From positions 496,001 to 560,000 of the forward strand of contig NZ_CP020700.1 of NCBI RefSeq assembly GCF_003932715.1: a DNA stretch of 64,000 nt. The letters run 5' to 3'. Positions 45,292 to 54,233 of this stretch are shown piece after piece (positions within the stretch are counted from its first letter, which is position 1; each line of letters starts with the position of its first letter). Below the pieces are notes generated by a model. The model searched no databases and had not been told where the DNA came from. It worked only from the letters and a program-made list of their open reading frames with translations. Both the position numbers and the translations under genes were made by a program. The DNA comes from Streptomyces tsukubensis. GTDB lineage: Bacteria > Actinomycetota > Actinomycetes > Streptomycetales > Streptomycetaceae.

Positions 45292-48200
45292 ATGGGATAC
45301 ACGATTCCCGAAGGTGTCGACACCATGCTGGACGTGGTGGGCGTCGGATGGCCGAATGTCGACGAGGACGCCTACCGGGACATGGCCAAGGAGCTGCGGG
45401 AGTTCGCGGAGGACGCGGACGACGACGCGCACGCGGCGCACCAGCACGTTCAGCAGTTGCTGTCGTCGGGGTCGAGCGAATCGCTGACCGCGCTGGAGAA
45501 GCACTGGCAGAAGGTGCTCCGCAAGAACAAGGACCTGGCGCAGGCGGCGCGCATCATCGCCGGTGCGCTGGACCGGATCGCGGACATCATCGTGGCGCGG
45601 AAGATCGCGGCGGTCGGGGAGTTGGCCGATCTCTGCGCCACGGTCGGCATCGCCCTGGCCGCGGCCCCCTTCACCTTCGGACTGACCACGCTGCTGGCGG
45701 GCGGGAAGATCGCGATCACCCGGGCGGCGTTCAAGGCCATCCTGAAGGAGATGGCGGAGGCGGCGGTCGCGGAGATCACCGCGGTGCTGACCCAGCCCGC
45801 GGTCGCGGCCCTGGAGAGCATCGTCACCGATCTCGTCATCCAGACGACGATGAACGTCACCGGGCAGCAGGACGGCATCGACGTCGACCGGGCGATGCAG
45901 GCGGGCAAGGACGGTCTGCAGCTCAACTCCGCGGGCGGGCCCACCGCCCCCGGTCCCGGCGGCGGTCCGGTCATCGACCACGACGCCCACAGCAACACGG
46001 GCGGCAAGCTCGCGAACGTCCAGGTGTCGATGCAGACCCGGGCGGCCGGAAAGATCGGAAAGGCCAAGGGGCACCACGGCCGGGCCAAGGGCAGGGACTC
46101 CCTCACCGCCGCGCTCGACGGCGTCCTCGACGGAGTCTTCGAGAAGCTCACCAAGGGCCACGACCATATCGGCAAGCATGTGGGCAAGGATCTGCCCGAC
46201 GCCATCGGCCAGGGGTCGAAGATCCACCGCGGCAAGGACCAGGACGCCCGGGACAACGTCAACAAGGTCAACAGCAGCGGGTCCGGCGACGCCGACGGTC
46301 TCGGCGGGCGCCGTGGCGACTCCGGCGGCCCCGCCCGCAAGAACCCCGACGACACCAGGACCAAGCCCAACTCCCTGAACGGCGCTCAGCTCAATGCCCG
46401 GTCCAACAGCATCTCGCCCGCGCAGCGCACCTGTGCGACGGACCCCGTGGACATCGCGACGGGTGAGATGCTGCTGCCGCAGACCGATCTGTCCCTCCCC
46501 GGGACCCTGCCGCTCGTTCTGCGGCGGGTTCATCTGTCGGGCTATCGCTACGGGCACTGGTTCGGCCGGAGCTGGGCCTCCACCCTCGACGAGCGCATCG
46601 AGTTCGACGCCCGCGGGCTGGGCGCCCTGTGGGCGCGCGAGGACGGCACCGTCCTGGTCTACCCCGCCCTGCCCGCGCCCGGCGACCCGACCGGCGTCCT
46701 GCCGCTGGAAGGCGACCGGCTCGCGCTGACGCACGGCGGCACCGACGAGTCGGGCGCGGAGACCGCGTACACCGTCACAGACCCCCGCACCGGACTCGTC
46801 CGCACCTTCACCGGCAGCCCCTACCACTCCTCGACCGCCTTCTGGCTCACCCGCATCGAGGACCGGCACGGCAACGGCATCACCCTCCACCGCGGCCCCG
46901 ACGGCGCCCCCGACCGCATCGTCCACGACGCCGGCTACCGCATCGCCGTCACCGTCCGCGACACCCGCGTCCACCGCATCGCCCTGCGCACCCCCGACGG
47001 CCCCGTCACCGTCATGACGTACGGCTACGACGGCGACGGCAACCTCGACGCCGTCACCAACTCCTCCAACCTCCCCCTCCGCTTCACCTACGACACCGAA
47101 GCCCGCATCACCTCCTGGACCGACCGCAACGACTCCACCTACCGGTACGTCTACGACACCGCGGGCCGCGTCGTACGCACCGTCGGCCCCGACGGCTTCC
47201 TGTCTTCTGCGTTCGTGTACACACCCGCCGCCGAGCCCGGCGGAGGTATCACGCAGTACACCGACTCCCTCGGCGCCACCACCGTCTACCGGGTGGACGA
47301 ACGCCTGCGGGTCCACGCCGTCACGGACCCGCTGGGACACACGTTCCTGACGCAGTACGACAGCGACGACCGGGCGGTGTCCGTGACGGACCCGCTGGGC
47401 CGGTCCACGCACATCGAGTACAACGGCGACGGGCGGCCCACCGCGGTGATCAGGGCGGACGGCCACCGTACGACCGCCGAGTACACCGACCTCGGTGAAC
47501 TCTCCGTCCTCACGGAGCCGGACGGAGCGGTCTGGCGGCACGGCTACGACGGATACGGCAACAGGACCTCGCTGACCAACCCGGCGGGCGAGACCATGAC
47601 GTACGCCCACGACGGCCGTGGCGCGCTCACGTCCGTCACCGACCCGCTGGGCCGGACGATCCGGATCGCACGGAATCCGGCGGGCCTGGCCACGACGATC
47701 ACCGAACCGGCCGGGGCGGTCACCCGTCAACAGCACGACCATTTCGGCCATCCCTCGGAGATCACCAGCCCGCTCGGCGGCCCGACCCGGCTGTCGTGGT
47801 CGGTCGAAGGGCTCCTCACCGCCCGCACCGGACCCGACGGCAGCAGCGAGCGGTGGACCTACGACGGCGAGGGCAACTGCCTCACCCACACCGACCCGCT
47901 GGGCCGGGCGACGTCGTACGCGTACACCCACTTCGACCTTCCCCGCACGGCCGTCGCCCCCGAGGGGACCCGGCACACCTACACCTTCGACACCGAGCGC
48001 CGGCTCACGGGTGTCACCGGTCCCCACGGCGCGACCTGGACCTACCACTACGACGCGGCAGGGCGTCTGACGGGCGAGACGGACTACGACGGCAACGACT
48101 GCCACTACGCCTACGACCCGGCGGGCCAGCTCATATCCCGGATCAACGCCGCGGGCCAGGAGACCGGCTACCACTACGACAGCATCGGCAACCTCGTCGA

Positions 48201-50037
48201 GAAGGTCCTCGACGGGGCAGCCGTACGGTACGAGAACGACCCCTGCGGCCGCCTGGTACGGGCCTTCGGTCCGGACGCCGCGCTCACCTACTCCTACGAC
48301 CCGGCCGGACGGATCACCGCCGAAGGCATCGACGGCCGGATCCTCGGCACGGCCTGCGACGAGGCGGGCCGGCGCACCCGGCGCATCACCCCGTCGGGCA
48401 CGGTCACGACATACACGTACGACACAGCCGGGCAGCTCGCGACGTTGAACGCGGCCGGACACGGGCTCGCGTTCGAGTACAACGCCACCGGCCGCGAGGT
48501 CCACCGCCGGATCCCCGGGGCCCTCTCCCTCTCCCACACCTGGGACACGGCCGGACGGCTCACCTCGCAGACGCTTCACAACCCCGCGTCTCCGGATCCG
48601 CTGCAGCAGCGCACCTACGCCTACCGCAGCGACGGCCCCATCGCCTCGGTCACCGACCGGACCGGACGGCGCGCCTACACCCTCGACGAGACCGGCCGGG
48701 TGACGGCGGTCAGCGCGCCGGGCTGGAACGAGACCTACGCCTACGACGCCCTCGGCAACCAGACCTTCGCCGACTGGCCGGACGCGCATCCGGGCAGTGA
48801 GGCCCGGGGAGAGCGGTCGTACCAGGGCAGCCGTCTCAGCCGCGCGGGCAACGTACGGTACGAGTACGACGCCCAGGGCAGGGTGGTGCTCCGGCAGAAG
48901 GTGCGCCTCTCCCGCAAGCCCGACACCTGGCGCTACGCCTGGGACGCCGAGGACCGACTCACCTCGGTGACCACCCCGGACGGGACCCGGTGGCGCTACC
49001 GCTACGACCCGCTGGGCCGCCGTATCGCCAAACAGCGCATGGGCACGGACGGGACGACCGTCGCCGAGGAGACCCGGTTCGTCTGGGACGGATCGACCCT
49101 CGCCGAACAGACCACCCGTATCCACGGCGTGCCCGAGGACATCACACTCACCTGGGACCACCGCGGCTACACCCCGCTGACCCAGATCGAAACCAAGACC
49201 CTCGCCGACGCGCCGCAGGAGATCATCGACCAGCGGTTCTTCGCGATCGTCACCGACCGCATCGGGACCCCGACGGAGCTGGTGGACGAGGCGGGCTCCG
49301 TCGCCTGGTACACCCGGTCCACGCTGTGGGGCGCCACCGTGTGGAACAGCGACGCCACCGCGCACACACCGCTGCGGTTCCCCGGTCAGTACTTCGACCC
49401 CGAGACCGGTCTCCACCACAACTACTTCCGCCACTACGACCCGGAGACGGCCCGCTATCTGACGCCCGACCCGCTCGGGCTCGCCCCCTCGCCCAACCCG
49501 GCCGGCTATGTCGACAACCCTCTGACGCACGCGGATCCCCTCGGCCTCTCCCCCTGCGACGAGGCCGACGTCAGCTGGAACGGGCGGGTACTCTACGGCG
49601 ACCCGGGGCCCGGCGGCCGGGCCACCACCATGCATGCGACGATCGGAGCGGATATGACGGGAGGCAAGACCAACCCTTCCGTCAATGTCCCCGGCTATCA
49701 GAAGTACCAGAAACTGAACAAGACCCATCTGCTCGGGGCGCAGATCGGCGGGTCGAACAAGGACGCCCGGAACTTCGTCACCATGCACCGCTTCGCGAAC
49801 AGCCCGGTGATGAGGAAGATCGAAGACCAGATCCGCAAGGCCGTCGACCAGAACGGCGAGACCATCCAGTACACCGTGAAGCCGGTCTACCGGACCGACG
49901 ATCCCACCGACGTCGTACCGATCGCGCTGAACATCGAGGTCTACGGCAACAAGGGATTCCAGTTCGAGCCCTACGAAGGCGGCAAGGGCATCAACGAGAT
50001 ATCCATCCTCAACGTCCCCAAACCGGCAAATCGCTAG
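45292..50037 (+). CDS. Rhs/YD-repeat polymorphic toxin with C-terminal nuclease-like domain
   Basis: This 1581-residue protein has three parts. Residues 1-200 are alpha-helical (WPNVDEDAYRDMAKELREFA then an Ala-rich amphipathic and hydrophobic stretch), resembling the N-termini of actinobacterial type VII secretion toxins. Next is the DUF6531 entry domain (DPVDIATGEMLLPQTDL) and a long array of YD repeats, closing with the Rhs hallmark YLTPDPLGLAPSPNPAGY near residue 1395. The last 155 residues are the variable tip: TMHATIGAD, NKTHLLGAQIGGSNKDARNF (His1479) and TIQYTVKPVYR, a pattern like DNA/RNA non-specific endonucleases of the Endonuclea_NS_2 type. A SUKH immunity gene follows after 27 nt. 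ATG at 45292 is preceded by a G-rich site. Neighbouring ESX genes suggest the export route. Confidence 0.9.
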   Translation: MGYTIPEGVDTMLDVVGVGWPNVDEDAYRDMAKELREFAEDADDDAHAAHQHVQQLLSSGSSESLTALEKHWQKVLRKNKDLAQAARIIAGALDRIADIIVARKIAAVGELADLCATVGIALAAAPFTFGLTTLLAGGKIAITRAAFKAILKEMAEAAVAEITAVLTQPAVAALESIVTDLVIQTTMNVTGQQDGIDVDRAMQAGKDGLQLNSAGGPTAPGPGGGPVIDHDAHSNTGGKLANVQVSMQTRAAGKIGKAKGHHGRAKGRDSLTAALDGVLDGVFEKLTKGHDHIGKHVGKDLPDAIGQGSKIHRGKDQDARDNVNKVNSSGSGDADGLGGRRGDSGGPARKNPDDTRTKPNSLNGAQLNARSNSISPAQRTCATDPVDIATGEMLLPQTDLSLPGTLPLVLRRVHLSGYRYGHWFGRSWASTLDERIEFDARGLGALWAREDGTVLVYPALPAPGDPTGVLPLEGDRLALTHGGTDESGAETAYTVTDPRTGLVRTFTGSPYHSSTAFWLTRIEDRHGNGITLHRGPDGAPDRIVHDAGYRIAVTVRDTRVHRIALRTPDGPVTVMTYGYDGDGNLDAVTNSSNLPLRFTYDTEARITSWTDRNDSTYRYVYDTAGRVVRTVGPDGFLSSAFVYTPAAEPGGGITQYTDSLGATTVYRVDERLRVHAVTDPLGHTFLTQYDSDDRAVSVTDPLGRSTHIEYNGDGRPTAVIRADGHRTTAEYTDLGELSVLTEPDGAVWRHGYDGYGNRTSLTNPAGETMTYAHDGRGALTSVTDPLGRTIRIARNPAGLATTITEPAGAVTRQQHDHFGHPSEITSPLGGPTRLSWSVEGLLTARTGPDGSSERWTYDGEGNCLTHTDPLGRATSYAYTHFDLPRTAVAPEGTRHTYTFDTERRLTGVTGPHGATWTYHYDAAGRLTGETDYDGNDCHYAYDPAGQLISRINAAGQETGYHYDSIGNLVEKVLDGAAVRYENDPCGRLVRAFGPDAALTYSYDPAGRITAEGIDGRILGTACDEAGRRTRRITPSGTVTTYTYDTAGQLATLNAAGHGLAFEYNATGREVHRRIPGALSLSHTWDTAGRLTSQTLHNPASPDPLQQRTYAYRSDGPIASVTDRTGRRAYTLDETGRVTAVSAPGWNETYAYDALGNQTFADWPDAHPGSEARGERSYQGSRLSRAGNVRYEYDAQGRVVLRQKVRLSRKPDTWRYAWDAEDRLTSVTTPDGTRWRYRYDPLGRRIAKQRMGTDGTTVAEETRFVWDGSTLAEQTTRIHGVPEDITLTWDHRGYTPLTQIETKTLADAPQEIIDQRFFAIVTDRIGTPTELVDEAGSVAWYTRSTLWGATVWNSDATAHTPLRFPGQYFDPETGLHHNYFRHYDPETARYLTPDPLGLAPSPNPAGYVDNPLTHADPLGLSPCDEADVSWNGRVLYGDPGPGGRATTMHATIGADMTGGKTNPSVNVPGYQKYQKLNKTHLLGAQIGGSNKDARNFVTMHRFANSPVMRKIEDQIRKAVDQNGETIQYTVKPVYRTDDPTDVVPIALNIEVYGNKGFQFEPYEGGKGINEISILNVPKPANR

Positions 50038-50064
50038 CAATCCGACTTCATCCGGAGAAATACC

Positions 50065-50610
50065 GTGACCGATCCCTCCGTCGCCCGACTCACCGGCCTC
50101 GTCCCCCCGCCCGGGAACCCTCCCGCCGCTCCGGACTGGGACCGGGTCGAGGCCGTGCTCGGCACACCCCTGCCCGACGACTACAAGCAGCTCATCGAGG
50201 TCTACGGCGGCGGGGTGTTCGACGAGACCGTCTGGGTCCTCGCGCCCGGCTGCGAGGACGAGGACTACGACCTCCTGGCCCAGACCGAGGAGCGCGGCAG
50301 GATCCTCGCCGATCTGTGGGCCTCCGGCGAACCCCGGCCCGCCGAAATCGGGGACAGCGGGACCCGGCTCATCCCGTGGGCCACGGTCGAGGAAGCGGGC
50401 CACTACCTGTACTGGCTGGTCCGGCCCGGCCAGGAGCCGTCGGAGTGGACCGTCGTCCTCAACGAGGGACGCGGCCCCGAGTGGGAGAGCCATCCGCAGT
50501 CCTGCGGCGCGTTCCTGGCCGGGCTCCTGACCGGGGACGTCCGGTCCTTCTACTTCGACGAGTTCCCGCTGCCCGCCCATTCCTTCGACGCGAACAGCGA
50601 CATCCTCTGA
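50065..50610 (+). CDS. SUKH (SMI1/KNR4) superfamily immunity protein
   Basis: This 181-residue soluble protein carries the SMI1/KNR4 core: PDWDRVEAVLGTPLPDDYKQ, then LIEVYGGGVFDETVWVLAPG, and a C-terminal FLAGLLTGDVRSFYFDEFPL. SUKH proteins are common cognate inhibitors of polymorphic nuclease toxins. Its position 27 nt after the Rhs toxin, in the same direction, makes it the likely antidote to the nuclease-like tip. GTG start with GGAGA 6 nt upstream. It is followed at once by a hairpin, then by the convergent AAA+ gene. Confidence 0.9.
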   Translation: MTDPSVARLTGLVPPPGNPPAAPDWDRVEAVLGTPLPDDYKQLIEVYGGGVFDETVWVLAPGCEDEDYDLLAQTEERGRILADLWASGEPRPAEIGDSGTRLIPWATVEEAGHYLYWLVRPGQEPSEWTVVLNEGRGPEWESHPQSCGAFLAGLLTGDVRSFYFDEFPLPAHSFDANSDIL

Positions 50611-50618
50611 CCCCGGGT

Positions 50619-50638
50619 GCCCGGCGCCCCCGCCGGGC
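50619..50638. terminator. Stem-loop between convergent SUKH and AAA+ genes
   Basis: An 8-bp perfect stem GCCCGGCG / CGCCGGGC with a CCCC loop in a 45-nt gap between convergent genes. Confidence 0.65.
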
Positions 50639-50655
50639 GGGTTCGCCGGCCGGTG

Positions 50656-53600
50656 TCAGGCGCGCAGGTCCGAAGCCGCCGCCGGCAGATCGTCGGGCAG
50701 CAGGGTGCGCAGCTCGTCGATGCCGGGGCGGTCGACGGCCGTGAGACGGCGGGCCTGCTGGGTGATCATGGTCTCCAGGAGTTGGCGGGCCAGCCGGGCG
50801 TTGCCGAAGGTACGGCCGCGCGGGGTCGCGTCGATCCTGGTGCGCAGCGCGTCGAGGGTGGGGGCGGGGCAGGTGTAGCCGCTCTCCTCGGCCTGGTGTC
50901 CCATGATGGTGAGGAGTTCGTCGGTGGAGTAGTCCTCGAACTCCACGTACCGGGAGAAGCGGGAGGCCAGGCCGGGGTTGGAGGCCAGGAAGCCGCGCAT
51001 CTCCTCGGTGTAGCCCGCGACGATCACCACGATCTCGTCCCGGTGGTCCTCCATCAGCTTCAGCAGGGTGTCCACGGCTTCCCGGCCGAAGTCGGCTCCC
51101 GCGCCTTCGGGGGTGAGGGTGTAGGCCTCGTCGATGAAGAGGACACCGCCCAGCGCGCTGTGGAACACCTCTTTGGTGAGCTGTGCAGTGTGGCCGACGT
51201 ACCGGCCGACGAGGTCCGCCCTGGCCACCTCGACCAGTTGGCCGCGGGAGAGGACGCCCAGCGACGCCAGCAGGCCCGCGTAGAGCCGGGCCACGGTGGT
51301 CTTGCCGGTGCCGGGGGAGCCGGAGAACACCAGATGGCGGCTGACGCGGTGTACGGGCAGTCCCGCGGCCGCGCGCTGTTCGGCGGTGGCGAGGAGGCTG
51401 ACCAGATCGGTGACCTCGCGTTTCACGGCGCGCAGCCCCACCATGCCGTCCAGCTTCGCCAGCATGGCCTCCCGGTCCTCGGCCTCGTTCCGGGGGGCCG
51501 TCGCGGAGTCGGCGACGTCCTCGGGGAGCAGCAGGGTCAGATCGCGTTCGGCCGGTTCGTCCATCGTGGAGAGCCGGACGGCCTGCCGGTCGACCATCTC
51601 CTCGAACACCCGTCGTGCGGCGCGGCCGTTGCCGAAGGCGGCGCCGCGTTCCATGGTCTCGTAGTGGGCGGCGAGCGCCCGGGATGTGCCGGGGCCCAGC
51701 TCGTAGAGGTTGGCGCGGCACATGCTCTCGGTGATCGTGACCAGTTCGTCGACGGAGTAGTTGCCGAATTCGATGGTGCGGGTGAAGCGGGAGGCCAGGC
51801 CCGGGTTGGAGGAGAGGAAGCCTTCCATCTCGGAGGAGTAGCCGGCGGCGATGACGGCGACGTCCTCGCGGTGGTCCTCCATCAACTTCAGCAGGGTGTC
51901 CACCGCTTCCCGGCCGAAGTCGTTGGAGGGGCCGCCCGTGGTGAGGGTGTAGGCCTCGTCGATGAAGAGGACACCGCCGATGGCCCTCTTGAACGCCTCC
52001 GTCGTCTTGATGGCCGTCCCGCCGATCACCTGGGCGACGAGGTCGGCGCGGGAGACCTCCACCAGATGGCCTTCCGGCAGGACGCCGAGCCGGGCCAGGA
52101 CGGAGCCGTAGAGACGGGCCACGGTGGTCTTGCCGGTGCCGGGCGGTCCGGCGAAGACGAGATGGCGGCTCATCGACGGGACGGGCATGCCCAGGCTTTT
52201 GCGGCGCTGTGCCAGCTGGTTGAGGTTGACCAGCGTCCGCACCTGGTGTTTGACGCCGTCCAGCCCGATGAGCGCCTCCAGTTCCTCCAGCGGGTCCCGG
52301 GGCCCGTCGTCGGGGCGGGCCGGTGCGCCGGTGGGTCCTGCGGTCGCGGCGTCGAGGCCCCAGGTGTCCGGGGCCCCGTTGTCCGCGCTGGTCAGGTCGA
52401 GCACTTCGAGCCGGTCCCCGGCCCGGGTCCCGGTCAGTCCGGCGCCCCGGTTGTCGCGCACCGTACAGCCGTGGACCGTCACCTGCTCCGCGGTGTCCAC
52501 GCGGATGCCGTCGCCGACGCTGCCGGAGATCTCACAGGATTTCAGTTCGGCGCGGGCTCCCGCGGCGAGCAGCACTCCGTGCGCCGTGGCTCCGGAGATC
52601 CGTACCCGGGTCAGGGCGGCCTCCCCGCCGTCTTCCACCAGCACTCCGGAGGAGCCGGGGCCCTCCACCTCGGTATCGCGGACGGTGGCCACGCCGTCCC
52701 GGCCGACCGAGATCCCGGCGTCGCCGCATGCGCGCAGCGCGCAGTCGTCGAATTCGGCCTGCGCGCCGTCGGCGACGCGCACCCCGGCCCGGGCGGCCCG
52801 TTCCACGACGCAGAACTCCAGTCGGCCACGGCCGTCGTCGCCCGCTTCCAGGCCGTGCCGTCCGGCGTCGGTGACCAGGGTTCGGCGTAGTAGGGGCCGG
52901 GCGTGCGAGCGGACGGAGACGCCGCTGCCGTGCGGGGCGAGGATCTCCAGGCGGTCGAATTCGGCGGTGGAGTGGTCGGTGAGCTGTACGGCCGCTTCCG
53001 GGTCGGCGCAGTCCCGGACGGTCGTGCGCAGGAAGGCGGGCGAGCCGGCGTCGGTGACCCGGATCGCGGCCGCGGCGGCCGTGTCGAAGGCGCAGTCCTC
53101 GAAGGTGCCCCGGGAGCGTTCGGCGACGAGCAGGCCGGGTCCTTTGGTACGGGTGGTGGTGCACCGGCGCAGCAGTGGGTCGGCGCCTTCCGACAGGGCG
53201 ATGCCCGGGCCGGTGGTGCCGGAGACGGTGACGTCTTCGAGGACGGGGCGGGCGGCGCTGCTGAGGTGGATGCCGACGGCGCAGTCCCGGACGGTGGTGT
53301 GCCGGACGCGGGTGGTGCTCGCGCCTTCCAGGGCGAGGGCGGGTTTGCCGGTGCCGCTGAAGTCGCAGGACTCCACGGTGCCGCGGGCCTCGCCGTTGGC
53401 CAGGACGCCGTTGCCGCGGGCGTCGCGGATCCGGCAGTCGCGCACGGTGGAGTCGGCCTGTTCGCTGAGGACGACGGCGGAGGAGCCGAGGTTCTCCAGG
53501 ACGCAGTCCTCGATGATGCTGGGTTTGGTGGAGGTGTCGACGATCCCGGCGCCGTCCCGGTTGGTGATGCGGCAGCCGCGGATCGCGAGTGATCCGGTCT

Positions 53601-53958
53601 CCCGGGCGAGGAGTGCCGTCCAGCCGGCGCCGGCGACGGTGCAGCGGTCCAGTGCGATCTGGCCGCGTGGTGCGTCGACCACGGCGACGTCCTCGCTGCC
53701 GCCGCGCAGTACCAGGTCGGTGAGGAGGACCGCGTCGGCGACCAGGGTGACGGCGGTGCCGCGGCGGGGGCAGATCTCCACCGCGCCCGGGTCGCCTTCG
53801 CCCACGATGGTGACCCGGGTGCGCACGGTGAGGTTCTCCGCGTACCGGCCGGGTTGGACCCGGATCACGGCGCTCGTGCGCGCCGCGGCCAGTGCCTCGC
53901 CGATGGTCCGGAAGTCGTCCGACTGCTCCTGACCGACCGTCAGTACTTGCCGTGACAC
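50656..53958 (-). CDS. ESX-linked AAA+ ATPase: parallel beta-helix fused to two CbxX/EccA-type AAA domains
   Basis: This is an 1100-residue cytoplasmic protein. Residues 1 to about 520 form a right-handed parallel beta-helix of many short coils with repeated C/VxIRDARGNGV-like units, starting with FRTIGEALAAARTSAVIRVQPGRY. Two tandem CbxX/CfqX-type AAA+ modules follow, with Walker A GPPGTGKTT (Lys610) and GSPGTGKTT (Lys886), Walker B GVLFIDEAYTLT in both, and the EGFLSSNPGLASRF / RGFLASNPGLASRF box. EccA of mycobacterial ESX systems has one such AAA domain after a TPR region. Here the TPR is replaced by a beta-helix and the ATPase is doubled. It probably remodels or chaperones ESX substrates. 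GTG start with GGAGG 7 nt upstream. It is divergent from mycP across a 214-bp inverted-repeat element. Confidence 0.88.
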   Translation of the reverse strand: MSRQVLTVGQEQSDDFRTIGEALAAARTSAVIRVQPGRYAENLTVRTRVTIVGEGDPGAVEICPRRGTAVTLVADAVLLTDLVLRGGSEDVAVVDAPRGQIALDRCTVAGAGWTALLARETGSLAIRGCRITNRDGAGIVDTSTKPSIIEDCVLENLGSSAVVLSEQADSTVRDCRIRDARGNGVLANGEARGTVESCDFSGTGKPALALEGASTTRVRHTTVRDCAVGIHLSSAARPVLEDVTVSGTTGPGIALSEGADPLLRRCTTTRTKGPGLLVAERSRGTFEDCAFDTAAAAAIRVTDAGSPAFLRTTVRDCADPEAAVQLTDHSTAEFDRLEILAPHGSGVSVRSHARPLLRRTLVTDAGRHGLEAGDDGRGRLEFCVVERAARAGVRVADGAQAEFDDCALRACGDAGISVGRDGVATVRDTEVEGPGSSGVLVEDGGEAALTRVRISGATAHGVLLAAGARAELKSCEISGSVGDGIRVDTAEQVTVHGCTVRDNRGAGLTGTRAGDRLEVLDLTSADNGAPDTWGLDAATAGPTGAPARPDDGPRDPLEELEALIGLDGVKHQVRTLVNLNQLAQRRKSLGMPVPSMSRHLVFAGPPGTGKTTVARLYGSVLARLGVLPEGHLVEVSRADLVAQVIGGTAIKTTEAFKRAIGGVLFIDEAYTLTTGGPSNDFGREAVDTLLKLMEDHREDVAVIAAGYSSEMEGFLSSNPGLASRFTRTIEFGNYSVDELVTITESMCRANLYELGPGTSRALAAHYETMERGAAFGNGRAARRVFEEMVDRQAVRLSTMDEPAERDLTLLLPEDVADSATAPRNEAEDREAMLAKLDGMVGLRAVKREVTDLVSLLATAEQRAAAGLPVHRVSRHLVFSGSPGTGKTTVARLYAGLLASLGVLSRGQLVEVARADLVGRYVGHTAQLTKEVFHSALGGVLFIDEAYTLTPEGAGADFGREAVDTLLKLMEDHRDEIVVIVAGYTEEMRGFLASNPGLASRFSRYVEFEDYSTDELLTIMGHQAEESGYTCPAPTLDALRTRIDATPRGRTFGNARLARQLLETMITQQARRLTAVDRPGIDELRTLLPDDLPAAASDLRA

Positions 53959-54018
53959 GCTCGCCCCTCCTGTGTGCCGGCCGCGCCCCGGGCCCGTCCG
54001 GTGGTGTCTTCTGGTCGC

Positions 54019-54232
54019 CTAGGTCGTCTCCGCAAAGTAGCGCCGTCCGCCCGAAGGGCGGGGCCTGCGGCGTCCGGTGCGTGCAATCGCAAGGCGGAGG
54101 GTTTCCCTCGTACTGGACGTACTCGGGAAATCCCGACAACGCTGGGGGCACCTCCCGTGCCCGAAGGGCACAGGGGGAGAGTGTGCGTGCCGGGCGTCGC
54201 GGGCCAGGCGGGACTTAGCGGAGACGGCCTAG
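54019..54232. mobile_element. MITE-like element with 26-nt terminal inverted repeats
   Basis: The ends 54019-54044 and 54207-54232 are inverted copies matching at 22 of 26 positions (shared core CTAGGYCGTCTCCGC). The 214-bp interior has no gene. It holds several hairpins, including CGCCC-GAA-GGGCG, GTGCCC-GAA-GGGCAC and an imperfect 35-40 nt hairpin around 54108-54146. It fills almost the whole gap between the divergent AAA+ and mycP genes, ending 1 nt before the mycP start, so it may supply their promoters. No clear target-site duplication is visible. I recall similar blocks in other Streptomyces intergenic regions, but cannot check this here. Confidence 0.6.
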
Positions 54233-54233
54233 C

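Noticed and set aside
45274..50580. A 1768-residue open frame on the minus strand
   Set aside because: It mirrors the Rhs toxin and SUKH genes on the opposite strand. It has no ribosome-binding site and no recognisable domain, and arises from the high GC content keeping antisense frames open.
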